From Galaxea fascicularis (Eukaryota > Cnidaria > Anthozoa > Scleractinia > Euphylliidae), in NCBI GenBank assembly GCA_948470475.1, contig OX419338.1, positions 9,983,247 to 10,047,246 on the forward strand: a stretch of 64,000 nucleotides of DNA. Direction: 5' to 3'. The first letter of the stretch is position 1. Each line of letters begins with the position of its first letter. The position numbers were made by a program, and so were the translations under genes. The notes under the pieces are model-generated. The model ran no database searches. It was not told the origin of the DNA and saw only the letters and a program-made list of their open reading frames with translations. Below are positions 24,410-34,794 of the stretch, piece after piece.

Positions 24410-26551
24410 TCAACTGTCTGGATGAGTGTACTTTTCATCAAATTCTTTGATGGGAATTAGGATCCTTGAAAACCTGATGCCATTAAGGCGACGTTTGTTT
24501 TTCTTTGTCTGATTCTTATCAATTGCCAACACCTTGAACCGTGACAGTTCGACTTGACTGCTTTCTTTGGATTTTTCAATGTCTATTTCATCACCTTCTT
24601 TAACCTAAAACCACAATAAAAAATGAGAAAATTAAGTTTAGGCATCTGCATTTAAAGGCTGTATAATATTTATCATATTGTAGGAGCTGTTACAACCAGA
24701 TTTATAGAAAGCTAATTCTGCAAAGTGAACCAGCATCTGAGCAGTGCTCCAGAGTATAATCTACAGTGGTGTGTGTGACCTCTAATGGTTATGCCTTTCA
24801 GGCTCCTCTCAAATGTCGATCTATAGCTTAGATTTCATTTAAATTTATCCAGTTAGAAGAAGGGTCAGTCTGAAAATGTGCAGTAAAAGCTTCTAATTAT
24901 TTGGTCAAAAGATGTCATGGGATATGTGAAGCAGAAATCTAACATCTTGCACTTTTTGTACCATTGATTTTGGGATGGGGGTGGGGGGGGGGGGTTGAGA
25001 CGGGGGCTATCCAAAACAAATCAAAGAGAAAGGGGGAAGGTTGAGTGAAATTCTGAGATGAAATTTAAAATAGCTGACTGGTGTAACTTATCTTGGAAGG
25101 GAAGGAGGTCATCCCAAAAAGTCTTTTCTAGGGGGCATTATGTGACTAAAACTGGTAAGCTGGGGGGGGGGGGGGGCATATATTTTGCAAATGACACTCC
25201 CCCAAATGTAATCCCACCCCCTTACTCCATAAAAAATGAATGGCCCCTCATAAACTTACTTCCAAAGATGCTTTTTTACAGTTCTCTTTGTTCACATATA
25301 GCTTCCTGGCAGCAATCAAGTCACTTGCTTTTCTGTAAATCAAAGTTAACCAAGATGAGAATCCGTAGCATACAAAATGTTAAAAATGGAACAAACATTT
25401 TTGCCCCCTGGTAAGACTCTGGCAAGCCCTCTACTTACAGTCTTTCTTGCTAAAACAAAAAAAAGACATGTTAATCATCACTGAACACACTACAACAATG
25501 TACAATCAACTCTTGGAAATGGAATGAACATCAACAGTTAGTCAGTGCTGGCCACAATAACTGTAGTACCAGTAGTTTTATAGTTAATTCACATAACCGC
25601 TTTTAACCAATGGAGGTCCTTTAGTATAGGTGTAATACACGAGTCTTTCCTAAATGCCCATTGCCAGCAGGGAGCCATTAGGGCACTCATTACCACAACC
25701 ACCAGTATTTTCGCAATGCATATGATTTGCGGAAACCTCTCCAAACTTGACAGTGCCGGCAGAACTTAATCCAAATGAAGAATGATCATTGCAGTTGTGA
25801 TTGCAATTTTTTCGATAGCATAAAGAAGCCTGAAAAAAAATTAGGACTTCAATGGGGATTGAACCCGTGACCTCGCGATTCCGGTGCGATGCTCTAATTG
25901 CAAGGTCACGGGTTCAATCCCTGTTGAAGTCCTAAATTCCGATTCCGGTGCGATGCTCTAATCGCGAGGTCACGGGTTCAATCCCCGTTGAAGTCCTGAG
26001 ATTTTCCAGGCTTCTTTACGCAATTGTAAAAATTGCAATCACAACTGCAACAATCATTCTTCATTTGATTTCATATCCACAGTTCACATATGATTTCTTT
26101 CATATGCATTATTCACAGAACTTAATCGGTTCACCAATAATTATTTTCCCCTTCTGGAAAGCCCACCCCCACACCCCTCCCCCACCCACTTCGCCCCTGG
26201 AGGCGAAAGTTAAGAGTCAAGGGGAAAAAAGGGAACGACTCCAAATGATTTGTCTCTTAAATCTGTCACGTGACCCCCATTAGAAACTCGAAACATGTTT
26301 ACAAGGACAAACCTTCTTCCGATTCCCAGTCCACTTGCAATAACACGATCCACTCTCAAACAAGACACAGCTAACTCGAGATCTTTTCCTTCAGGAATCA
26401 CGCTTCCTGTATCCTTTTGGGCAAACACTTGCGATCGCACCCCATTTTTACTATCTCCGGAACAAAAGCGGCATCCAAGGAGGCGTTTTATCATGAAATT
26501 AAACGAGAAAATAGTTCTTAGGTGCAACGCTTGAAACGACATGGACGCCAT
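24410..26551 (-). CDS. MTRES1: MTRES1-type mitochondrial S4-like RNA-binding protein, complete, 3 exons
   Basis: Homologue of mitochondrial transcription rescue factor 1 (C6orf203), an S4-like RNA-binding protein that supports mitochondrial transcription and ribosome rescue. Coding exons on the minus strand: 26551-26313, 25332-25260 and 24604-24410, with GT-AG introns and phases 2 and 0; 507 nt, 168 residues plus stop. The N-terminus is rich in Arg/Phe/Ser without acids (residues 1-30), as in a mitochondrial presequence. The S4-like part runs from L-R-V-D-R-V-I-A-S-G-L-G-I-G-R-R through D-L-I-A-A-R-K-L-Y-V-N to V-K-E-G-D-E-I-D-I, matching the family's 'RxDxVLxxGLxIxR ... GELRLN ... VxxGD'. 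The basic tail K-K-N-K-R-R follows. The protein is shorter than the human one (240 residues) mainly at the N-terminus. Intron 1 contains an inverted SINE pair. Confidence 0.87.
25850..26110. mobile_element. tRNA-derived SINE in a head-to-head arrangement (MTRES1 intron 1)
   Basis: 'aggacttcaatggggattga' at about 25843 is the reverse complement of 'caatccccgttgaagtcct' at about 25980, with a further partial copy at 25905-25932. The B-box-like 'cacgggttcaatcc' appears twice on + and once on -. The + copy continues as 'ttccaggcttctttacgcaattg', a SINE body. This looks like a SINE head inserted in, or duplicated against, another copy. Confidence 0.65.
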
Positions 26552-26616
26552 GTTTACAACTTCAACTGGTTACCAGTCCTTCTCTGCGCTACACCAGTCG
26601 CTCCAGACTAAGCTGG

Positions 26617-26850
26617 GGCCCGTTTCTCGAAAGTCCCGTAAACGTTTCGGGCCCGAAAAGCCATTTTAAAACCTGCGATCCGCTTGTTCTGAAAAGCTTA
26701 TCTTTTACTGTGATTTCAAGATACGAAAAGGCAAATTTGTTGCAAAGTTTCATGCCTAAAAACGTCTTCGTTGTTAAGATACGAAAGAAATTATGGCACC
26801 CGAAATGCGCCCGAAAAGTTTCGGGAGTTTCGAGAAACGCGCGCCTGATC
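26617..26850. mobile_element. MITE upstream of the MTRES1 start
   Basis: The left end 'ggcccgtttctcgaaagtcc' and the right end 'gggagtttcgagaaacgcgc' are inverted copies. Inner words 'cgtttcgggcccgaaaag' and 'gcgcccgaaaagtttcggg' are also related. The element begins 66 bp from the MTRES1 ATG, on its 5' side. Confidence 0.7.
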
Positions 26851-28131
26851 ACAGTCTGGACATGGACGTCAGCCGCCTCCTCCCCGGCCCCCCTGACCTA
26901 CAAAGTAGGAGAGGGAGGAGGGACGGTAGAGTGCCCACCCCCCTATCCCCCGTGGGTAGAGGGAGGAGACGGCTGATATTTCACTTCATCATGATCAGGG
27001 AGCCGATAAAAACGCAGCAAATGTGAGGGTGACAATACAACAAGAGGCCAAGGCAAGGCTAACATTGGCCTTTACTCGGGCCTGCATGATATATGAGGTA
27101 TGATATCAGGTATGAGAAACCTCCAAAGAGACTCACCAAAGGATATTTTGTAAAAAAGAATTGAAACAGAAACGAACGCGAGCTTGGAAAACATCTTTCA
27201 GTGCTAGCAGTGACATATGACTGGCTGACCTAGAGCAAAATGGAAATCTTCTTGGTGATGTCGCGACGTACATGTAAGCAACACAGAAGGTTCAACAACG
27301 GCTGATGATGATGCAGGGCCCGCGGAGCAATCTTTAAAGTGCGGGGGCCGCTCCCTCCTCTTCGACTTTACTTTCAGGGCTGATTCTAAAAATTGTTAAT
27401 TTATAAGACTTATTCCGTCAGGCTTGAATGTTTTCACGCGAGGTTCGCCAGCTTTAGCACACCACTATTATCCCGAGAAAGTACTTTTCAGTTTTGAAAA
27501 TGTATTTTACCAAATTTAATAGTTTTTTTCCGCAAAAAATGGGGGGGGGGAGGGCTGGGCCCCCCGACCCTCCTCCTGCGCGGCCCGTGTGATGATAGTG
27601 ATGTTGGTGGTGGTGATGATGATGTTGTTGTTGTTGTTGTTGTTGTTGTCGAGGAGGAGCAGAGCAAGCCGGGAATGGGAGAACGGAGAGAAGCTGGAGC
27701 TGCAGGAGAAGGAAGAGGAGGACAAGAAGAATGAGCTGGAGGAGGAAGAGATGGCAGATGTAGTATTTTCGTATTCTTTATTCTATGAACCAGATACGTA
27801 CACAAATGGCGGATAACACAAGGCACATGGCCCCCAAAATGCAACGGGGTCATACTAACTGCAAAACCGGAAGACCGACGTATGAACATCTAACGCAACA
27901 GCTGATGATGAGAGTAAGGGTGCAGGGGATGTGGAGGCTGAAAATGTGGATGAAGATGATGATCGTAGTGGGGTTACTGTGCTGATGACAACGGACGTGA
28001 CAGAAATGAAGACAAAGTGAATTTGTTTGGGTGAGCAAGACAAATCACACAAATTGAGAGTCAGATTTATTTCTCCAATCACTTTACTGATAACTAGCAC
28101 TTTACCAAAGAAGCAAACAAGAATAAAAACC

Positions 28132-28176
<45 letters not shown>

Positions 28177-28600
28177 GATATAATGACAATAATTTTTTTT
28201 AAATAATAATCATCTTTATATCAATACCAAGACCATTTACAAGAATAAATAATGTTAAAAAAAAGTAAAAACTACTGGAAAAAAATTCTACTGGAAAAAA
28301 TTCTTAATTATAATTATTATTTGACAAATGCTTCTCCAATAACAATAATAATTTTTTTTAAGGCAAAATCTATTAGAGTCAACATTTTTCCGAAAGGTTC
28401 TCTATTCGCATAAAATACAGGCAGCAATGTTACATCAAAGATAAAAACTTGCTAATCCTCTAAACTGAAACCTATTTACAATTGTTTTAAAATACGTAGT
28501 AAAAAAAAACTTAATGTCCCTTTAAAAAAACGTCAGTAAATAGCGCCCTTAGTGTTCTTAATTTCTATATCAATATTACGGAAGTCCCAGGATACCCGTA
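26851..28600. other. Intergenic, low complexity
   Basis: No gene I can support. It has GA-rich and GTT/GAT microsatellite-like stretches (27589-27760), which give open frames of runs of Leu, Met, Glu or Pro that are compositional artefacts, and AT-rich DNA at 28060-28560. Confidence 0.45.
28133..28173. repeat. (AAT)n microsatellite
   Basis: About 13 to 14 consecutive AAT/TAA units. Confidence 0.9.
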
Positions 28601-28634
28601 CAGTGGATCTAGTTCCTCTGAGACAGACAATAAT

Positions 28635-28797
28635 AAAAATAATGATATACAATACGAGCAGCTGTTTTCTGAACATACTGCAATTTCCTTAACTGGTACT
28701 TTGTAGAACTAAAGAGCAAGGAATTGCAATAGTCAAGTTTGGATGTCACGAAAACAAGGAGAAATTCCGCTTGTTCAGTAGCACATTCATTTCGCAT
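28635..28797 (-). pseudogene. Short LINE reverse-transcriptase C-terminal fragment
   Basis: Minus-strand translation has F-V-T-S-K-L-D-Y-C-N-S-L-L-F followed by L-R-K-L-Q-Y-V-Q-K-T-A-A-R-I-V, the same post-RT segment as in the intact LINE (S-R-I-D-Y-T-N-S-I-L-Y ... L-Q-R-L-Q-N-T-A-A-R-L-I). Only about 50 codons remain. Confidence 0.75.
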
Positions 28798-29036
28798 TTG
28801 TTGAAACGGTCTCGGTATCCAACACAGAACCGACTAAATACGCCTAGTATCAGGAAAACAAAATGAGCATTTCTTCGGCATCGCCAAACCCAGATCACAT
28901 GGCTATGTATTGCCAAGTAATGCCATATTCTACTGAAAAAAGGCAGCAAATCGTGTTTTAAAATCACGTTTTTTTTTCAATGAACCTTACAGCTACTGCT
29001 CCATGGTATAAAGGGAAGCACGCAGTCTTTTTTAAA

Positions 29037-29537
29037 TTACCACCACACCGCCAAACCTCGAATCGTTAGTTCGTGAGTGACTTGCAAATTATGTCTGTGT
29101 TTTTCCAAGTGTGCACCTTCCAAGAACCAGGCTCGTTCTAGTTCACTGCAGATTGCGTTCCTTCTCTTGTTTAGAGTTTCTACAATCTTTCTTCTTCGAT
29201 CTTCTGTTTCTTCTGGCGTTCTTTTCTTCTTCCAACGCAATTCCTTTTCGTCCCAAACCACCTGTGGCTTTTTCACGGCGTGGTACTCTCCCAATGTTGC
29301 GTCCGTGGAAGCGTTGATTTTCCTCCGACATACTTCGTTTGCATAGCCTTGGTCTGCCTCGTTCATTTCGTTCTCACTGACGTCTTTATTTGTGGAGTTT
29401 AACATCACTGAACCGAATTTCTCCGTCGAAAAAACAGCCATTCTTTCTTGAAAAGTCAAAGGATTATTTCGACCCTTTCGATCAAAGATCAACCGATGGT
29501 GTACTTTTCTTTGTTTACGGATGCGAAATCGTAGCAT
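29037..29537 (-). CDS. Unrecognised basic ORF, paralogue of 30485-30769
   Basis: 166 codons from an ATG at 29537 to a stop at 29037-29039; a second in-frame Met about 32 codons downstream (M-A-V-F-S-T-E-K-F) may be the true start. I do not recognise a family. The C-terminal half is very rich in Lys, Arg and Glu (W-D-E-K-E-L-R-W-K-K-K-R-T, then a D-R-R-R-K helix-like run and C-S-E-L-E-R), compatible with a charged helix. The core W-D-x-x-x-L-x-W-K-K-x-R-T ... R-R-R-K-x-V-E ... A-x-C-x-E-x-E-R-x-x-F recurs in the ORF at 30485-30769 on the opposite strand, which argues that both are or were coding. It could be a first exon or a single-exon gene. Confidence 0.45.
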   Translation of the reverse strand: MLRFRIRKQRKVHHRLIFDRKGRNNPLTFQERMAVFSTEKFGSVMLNSTNKDVSENEMNEADQGYANEVCRRKINASTDATLGEYHAVKKPQVVWDEKELRWKKKRTPEETEDRRRKIVETLNKRRNAICSELERAWFLEGAHLEKHRHNLQVTHELTIRGLAVWW

Positions 29538-30484
29538 CGTTTATGGGCAGGTTACAAACAGAAAAAAGAAAAAAATCTGTCTGCTGCACAAAGAAGGAAA
29601 CGTATTGTGAATGTGCTTTTCCACCCGAAATTAGCTGGGAAATTAACTGCAATTGCTACGAACTGTACTGAACAACACTCCAGATCACGAAACGTTTCTT
29701 CTCATCTATCACGGGTTTTATCCTTTCTCAACTGAGCTGTTTAGAATTTAGAGCCGTTTACATGTTGGACAGTCCAGGTATTGTGGCCCTCGATAAAGGT
29801 TCGCGGCCTTGATCATTTGCGTCAGTTGTCCCTTTTGAAAGGTAGGATTTTCCCCAGCACATACGTCAATCAAACTAAGAACATTAATTAGCCTTTCGGC
29901 TGGAAAGAACTCTCTGCCATTTCAACGCCCTCCAATGCATAAAGAGCGGGAGTGGTTTGACGCAAGACAAGAGGTAGAAACTTGAACAGTGTGGAAAGGT
30001 TTACAAACATCCAATATTCATCTTGAATATTGAACCTCTGTTTACTAACTCAAAAAATAGGTTTTGAATGACCTTGGAAAAAAGTTATTTAATAAATGAT
30101 AGATCTTTGACATTGATGGAATTTCTATTTTTTTTCCGCTGGCCAGTAGCTAATCACAGGTGTTCAATTTTCAGAAACGTGCGGCGTTGGACTTAAAACT
30201 GAAGAACCAAACTCTCGTGCACTCGCTCAGTTGTTAAAATAACATTCCAATGCTGAAGCAGTGAATTTCAGAGTTAAAACTGACCAGACTGTATCCACGC
30301 TTTCTGATCGCAACGTCGACGAAAAATACAGCACAGCTTCATCTTTGACTAGAAAACTGGCCCCGATAGCTCGATAATTCCTCCTTAAGGAAACCACCCT
30401 CTTTGGTCACTCGGCAAAACGAGGGACAGCAGAAAATCAAGCCGTGAGTATGCTAACAGAAAAGCCTATGAGGGCCACATTAAC

Positions 30485-30769
30485 ATGCCAAAGAAGGACT
30501 TGCCTCTTAAGTGGCGCCTGTTCGAAAAAATGCCACTCGGCGACCATAGGCGTGAATGTTTGGTTTGCTGTGCGCCAGAGATGCAAAAAATGTTATGGGA
30601 CCAAGACAATCTGCCCTGGAAGAAGGAAAGGACCGCAAAGGAGATGTCAGATAAAAGAAGAGCAGATAAAAGAAGAAAGGTTGTAGAGCAACCGACCAGG
30701 AGTTGGCGAGACGCGGTGTGCAGAGAAATAGAACGAAAAGTTTTTTCGGTGTTTTTTCGGTTCATTTAA
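30485..30769 (+). CDS. Unrecognised small basic ORF, paralogue of 29037-29537
   Basis: 94 codons plus stop, ATG at 30485. The N-terminus (M-P-K-K-D-L-P-L-K-W) differs from the minus-strand paralogue, and a C-V-C-C stretch occurs near residue 27. The shared core M-L-W-D-Q-D-N-L-P-W-K-K-E-R-T, D-K-R-R-K-V-V-E and A-V-C-R-E-I-E-R follows in the same order, with a six-residue insertion. An AATAAA lies 56 bp after the stop. The two ORFs are divergent, with starts about 950 bp apart. The function is unknown; they may be lineage-specific genes or remnants of a mobile-element ORF. Confidence 0.45.
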   Translation: MPKKDLPLKWRLFEKMPLGDHRRECLVCCAPEMQKMLWDQDNLPWKKERTAKEMSDKRRADKRRKVVEQPTRSWRDAVCREIERKVFSVFFRFI

Positions 30770-30824
30770 TTTCTAGAATGTTATCCAATGTTTTTATATG
30801 CTGTAGTGATTTTGAGTTATTACA

Positions 30825-30830
30825 AATAAA
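30825..30830 (+). terminator. Candidate poly(A) signal AATAAA
   Basis: Canonical hexamer 56 bp downstream of the stop of the ORF at 30485-30769, followed within 10 bp by a GTTGTTG-rich stretch that could serve as the downstream element. Confidence 0.45.
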
Positions 30831-31286
30831 GCTTGTTGTTGATGCGGTGTTAGAATCATCAAAGTGAACCACACGTTTACATTCCCTTACTGTTGATTAA
30901 TTACGCATTGTTTCCCGAACCGGAATTATTCCAATCTGGCTACTTTCAATAATTATCAGAATTATGGCCAGTTTCAAACAGAAAATAAACAGTATACTTT
31001 ATTACTAGAAATTAACGCTTCATGAAATCAACTCGAATTTCCCCATTCGCGTTAATTTTTGTGAGCGTTAATTTCCGCGCCGTTAATTAAGTGGCGCGTT
31101 AATTGTTTATCAGGGTAGAGATCCACCGGTATCGTTGGCGCTGAAAAGAATGCTCGAATTAGCAAGATTCGTTTGGGCTTTGGATTTTGTTAACTTGTTA
31201 ACGGTGTGCTACAATAAATTTGCCCCCGTTGTCTCTACAAGTCTCGTTTTTTTGTGTGGTCGAGTTCATTTCCTTCATTTTGAAAA

Positions 31287-31985
31287 TTTAGCACCTCTTT
31301 CGCGTTAATTTCCATTACCTTAAATAATTAGCGTTAATTATATTTCCTACAATAAGGGTGTTAGGGAGTTAAGCAATGAAGACGGCAATTTCAACGAGAA
31401 CGCCAGGAAACAACAGGTTTAATGAGAAAAAAGCAATCGCTCTGCATGCACATACGTTTAACATTTTGGAGGCCCTGTTAGAGGGGGGGGGGGGGTGGTG
31501 GTTTAGTCATACCTTCTCCCTAAAATTTAGCACCTCTTTCGCGTTAATTTCCATTACCTTAATTAATTAGCGTTAATTATATTTCCTACAATAAGGGTGT
31601 TAGGGAGTTAAGCAATGAAGACGGCAATTTCAACGAGAACGCCAGGAAACAACAGGTTTAATGAGAAAAAAGCAATCGCTCTGCATGCACATACGTTTAA
31701 CATTTTGGAGGCCCTGTTAGAGGGGGGGAGGTGGTTGTTTAGTCATACCTTCTCCCTAAAATTTAGCACCTCTTTCGCGTTAATTTCCATTACCTTAATT
31801 AATTAGCGTTAATTATATTTCCTACAATAAGGGTGTTAAGGAGTTAAGCAATGAAGACGGCAATTTCAACGAGAACGCCAGGAAACAACAGGTTTAATGA
31901 GAAAAAAGCAATCGCTCTGCATGCACATACGTTTAACATTTTGGAGGCTCTGTTAGAGGGGGGGGGGGTGGTTTAGTCATACCTT
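31287..31985 (+). repeat. Tandem repeat, about 238-bp unit, nearly three copies
   Basis: The segment 'gttaagcaatgaagacggca' occurs at about 31368, 31607 and 31844, and the whole unit repeats with few differences, mainly in the length of a G run (about 31482, 31721 and 31959). Each unit contains the same 60-codon open frame, lost in the third by a premature end. The inner 'aacgagaacgcc' words resemble the ACGACGGCGACGG elements at 34.8-35.9 kb. Confidence 0.9.
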
Positions 31986-32212
31986 CTCCCTAAAATTCCG
32001 GGGGCAGTTATCCCTTATCCCTAAAATTTCCGAGACTGTTATCCACAAAACTACTAATCTTTTGAATTTTACATCTGACCCATCTTGCTTGAATTTGGAC
32101 TGATAAATGACCCATTACTGTTCGTTACCGGTTGCCGGTAATGCAAATCCTTGGCAAAAGTTACCAAACGTGTGACTATTCAGAAATCAAAGCTATTTTT
32201 TGTTATCCTAAA

Positions 32213-32400
32213 ACTATCTTAGTTATCCCTTATCCCTAAAATTATTTAGTCAGTTATCCCTCATCCCTAAAATTATTTTGCCAGTTATCCCTTGTCCCTA
32301 AAATTATTTAGTCAGTTATCTCTTATCCCTAAAATTATTTTGTCAGTTATCCCTTATCCCTAAAATTATTTTGCCAGTCATCCCTTATCCCTTATCCCTG
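32213..32400 (+). repeat. Minisatellite, about 31-bp unit, six copies
   Basis: The unit contains 'cagttatcccttatccctaa' followed by 'aattattttg'. Units differ by one to three substitutions (ttagt/ttgcc variants alternate). Isolated related words occur at 32005-32050. Confidence 0.85.
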
Positions 32401-32424
32401 GTGCACTTGTTGCGTAACTCACTT

Positions 32425-32635
32425 CGCAATGCTGGAGAACTCTCCAGGAACTAAGTTACTATGAATGACGTTAAAGCAAGGAAAAAGAAAAAAGATGTTG
32501 CCGTCATACGCTCTCGTTCTCGAGAAAACCTAAAATTTGGTCATTTCACGTTGTTTTGCAGAGAACGGTAAAGAAATGTACCAAAATGTAAGACGCACGT
32601 GCAGGGCAACTGTTATTTGTTCATTAACTCAACCT
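32425..32635. mobile_element. Fragment of the ACGGCGACGG foldback family
   Basis: 'tactatgaatgacgttaaag', 'tctcgagaaaacctaaaatt' and 'aaagaaatgtaccaaaatgt' match, in order, the interior of the element at 35100-35270. It ends about 200 bp before the ATG of the gene at 32835. Confidence 0.7.
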
Positions 32636-32834
32636 CGTCCGGCCCTTTAAATATCAGTCACTGAAGTCGGAAAATAAAAAAAATTCGTACGACTCTCCGT
32701 TTCCACCGATCGCTTTCAAATTTTCACGATTTCCCGCTTGATAAATTTCCCAGTCCCCTCTCAAATTTGAGCAAAGACCCTTCAATGTGGCTTATATGAC
32801 CCCATTTTGAATTTTGGATCGAGAGTGTTGTAAG

Positions 32835-34039
32835 ATGGCTTCGTCGGGACCACGCGCTAAGCGTTCGAGATTTTTAACTGGCGACCCCGCGGTGGTTGCA
32901 GAACTTGTACAAGACGAAGAAAGCAGTAATGAAGGCATGTCAAGCGGTGAAGAGAGCGAATTGGATCGTCAGCTCGCCAATGAAAGCGATGAATCGAGGT
33001 AAGAGTGGAGTAAACATTACGTAGTGTGTTGTAAGCCAGCGCCCATGCGGTTTGAGAATGCAACGCAATAGACTCGCACTTTGGTTTACAGTTGTTTTTC
33101 CGTTCAAAACTTTGCTTATTGCGTTGATTTGATATCTAGATTTATATTTTAGTCCAAGGAGATAAATATATTCGAAGGGAAAGAGGTTTTAGGGCGCGAC
33201 AGTGCAAAAATGGAAAGAATGGACGCGTTCGTATCGGGTTAGGGTAAACACCAAACAGTTCGTATCGCTTACAATTTCACTCTAGCGAATTGCGTTACGC
33301 TTCAAATGCTTCGGTGCTCCATAACTAAATTTTTATCGCACTTATTTTGTTGTAATGTTGTTATATTTTATACGTGTGGTTATTATGCGTATTTTCGGTG
33401 TTTAGTGTTATGGTTTTTGAGTGTTATGCAATGTTATTTTGCATTTCATCGAATTTGTAAAGCCCAATACTACGTAGTGTTTGTTTACATATGGAAATAA
33501 CTGCAAAAAGGCATCAAATGTTGTTATGTTCTATGTATGTTGTTGTTATGCCTAGTTTCGGTGTTAAGTCTTATGGCTTTAGGGGTTTATAACTTTGTTA
33601 TGCTGCATTTCATTGAATTTGTAAAGCCCAGTAGTATGCACTGTTTGTTTACATATGGAAATTTCAAAACAATACACTCTGCATGGCTTTGTTGTCATAC
33701 ACCATCAGAAAAATAAAATAAAAACAAGTGCAATGATGTTTTCCTTGCAGTGGGGAAGAGTGGGGTGAAGCTGATAGTGGAGAGGACTCTCAAGATGATA
33801 GCAGTAGTGACATGCCTGTTGTTGCCCCTCCCCCTGTTGTTACCCGTCACCGTGTTGTTCCCGCAGCCCGTGTGGGTTGTCCTGCTCCAGTAGTTCCTAT
33901 TCCTCATGTCCCTGGTTCTTTTTATAGAGCTGCTCCCCCTCCCCCTCCTGTTCCTGCCCCTGCTCCTGCTCCCCTTCTCCCCCCTGCTCCATGCATGGGT
34001 GTATACGGGAAAACTCGTCTTCTGTGTGGTAATCACTAA
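32835..34039 (+). CDS. Acidic/proline-rich protein, possible N-terminal remnant of a piggyBac-derived gene, 2 exons
   Basis: Exons 32835-32998 and 33751-34039, GT-AG intron with phase 2 (AG + T gives Ser); 453 nt, 150 residues plus stop. The start is the ATG at 32835 (M-A-S-S-G-P-R-A-K-R-S). Residues 1-12 are basic and resemble a nuclear signal. About 25-80 is Ser/Glu/Asp-rich across the exon joint (E-E-S-S-N-E-G-M-S-S-G-E-E-S ... E-D-S-Q-D-D-S-S-S-D). About 80-140 is Pro/Val/Ala-rich, with a run of five prolines. An acidic Ser-rich leader after a basic start is common in piggyBac-derived (PGBD) proteins, but no DDE transposase domain or Cys-rich C-terminus follows, so the assignment is an inference. 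Poly(A) signals occur at 34040 and 34340. A 5'-side repeat fragment ends 200 bp upstream. Confidence 0.5.
33345..33662 (+). repeat. Diverged tandem duplication inside the intron
   Basis: 'tttgtaaagcccaatactac' and 'tttgtttacatatggaaat' at 33446-33498 recur as 'tttgtaaagcccagtagtat' and 'tttgtttacatatggaaat' at 33618-33662, with related sequence before each. Unit about 165-170 bp. Confidence 0.75.
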
Positions 34040-34071
34040 TAAATGCTAATCAAGTCATTGTTCTTTATTTT

Positions 34072-34715
34072 TCAGCCAAATTCTCTGGAATTGTTGCCAA
34101 TGTGATGAGGATCATTGTTATGTTCTAAGTTTGCTTTGTATTCACACAGCATATTGATAAAAAATTTTTTATCTCCAAATTGTGTTGACGTTTTACTCTA
34201 ATTTGTGTTAATTTATGCACATAATTTAAATATTATTGGGTTTCTGCATGGAAAAACTATCTTGGAGGGAAGCTTGTTCACTGCTCTTTCAAAAGAGGTA
34301 TAGCTTTCCACTCAATTGTAAATGCTTGTTGAACAATTGAATAAAGAATGAATGTCGTAAAATTGTGTATATTTTTTATCTGTTTTCATCTTTTGATAAG
34401 GCGTGCGAAAAAAAATTCTAAAAAATTCTGTATTCAATCTTTTTTAGCCAAATTTTCTGGAAATGTTGCTAATATAATAAGCAACATTTCTGTTTTCAAC
34501 TTTTTCTTGCATTCACTTGTCATTTTGAAATAAGTCACTTTTTTCCCAATTTTTTTTAGAGATTTTAATCTTATTTTCGGTAATTTATGCGCATAAATTA
34601 ATTTGTTATGGGCTTTTCTGGAAACAACAATTTTTTTTGGAAAGCTCACTCATTTGCCTTTAAAATGAGGTATAGCTTGCTACCTGGTTGTAAATATTTG
34701 TTGAGAAAATGTATG
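34072..34715 (+). repeat. Diverged tandem duplication of a 3' flank
   Basis: 'agccaaattctctggaattg' (34073) recurs as 'agccaaattttctggaaatg' (34446), 'ttaatttatgcacataa' as 'gtaatttatgcgcataa', and 'gaggtatagctttc' as 'gaggtatagcttgc'. Spacing is about 372 bp. The first copy is the 3' end of the gene at 32835-34039, so part of that transcription unit was duplicated. Confidence 0.75.
34340..34345 (+). terminator. Candidate poly(A) signal AATAAA
   Basis: Located about 300 bp after the stop of the gene at 32835-34039, at the end of the first copy of the duplicated 3' flank. Confidence 0.4.
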
Positions 34716-34794
34716 GTGTCCAGATTTGTCTGTTCAGGGAGAAAAAGTGACCCGAAGTGACCAGACTAGGTTGAGTTAAGCCCATTGTTTTGAG

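Noticed and set aside
25845..25990. tRNA-like sequences with good B boxes
   Set aside because: The copies are inverted and duplicated, lack a complete cloverleaf, and continue into a SINE body.
27488..28100. Several ORFs rich in Ser/Pro, Asn, Leu or Glu
   Set aside because: All derive from GTT, GAT and GA-rich simple repeats and overlap on both strands.
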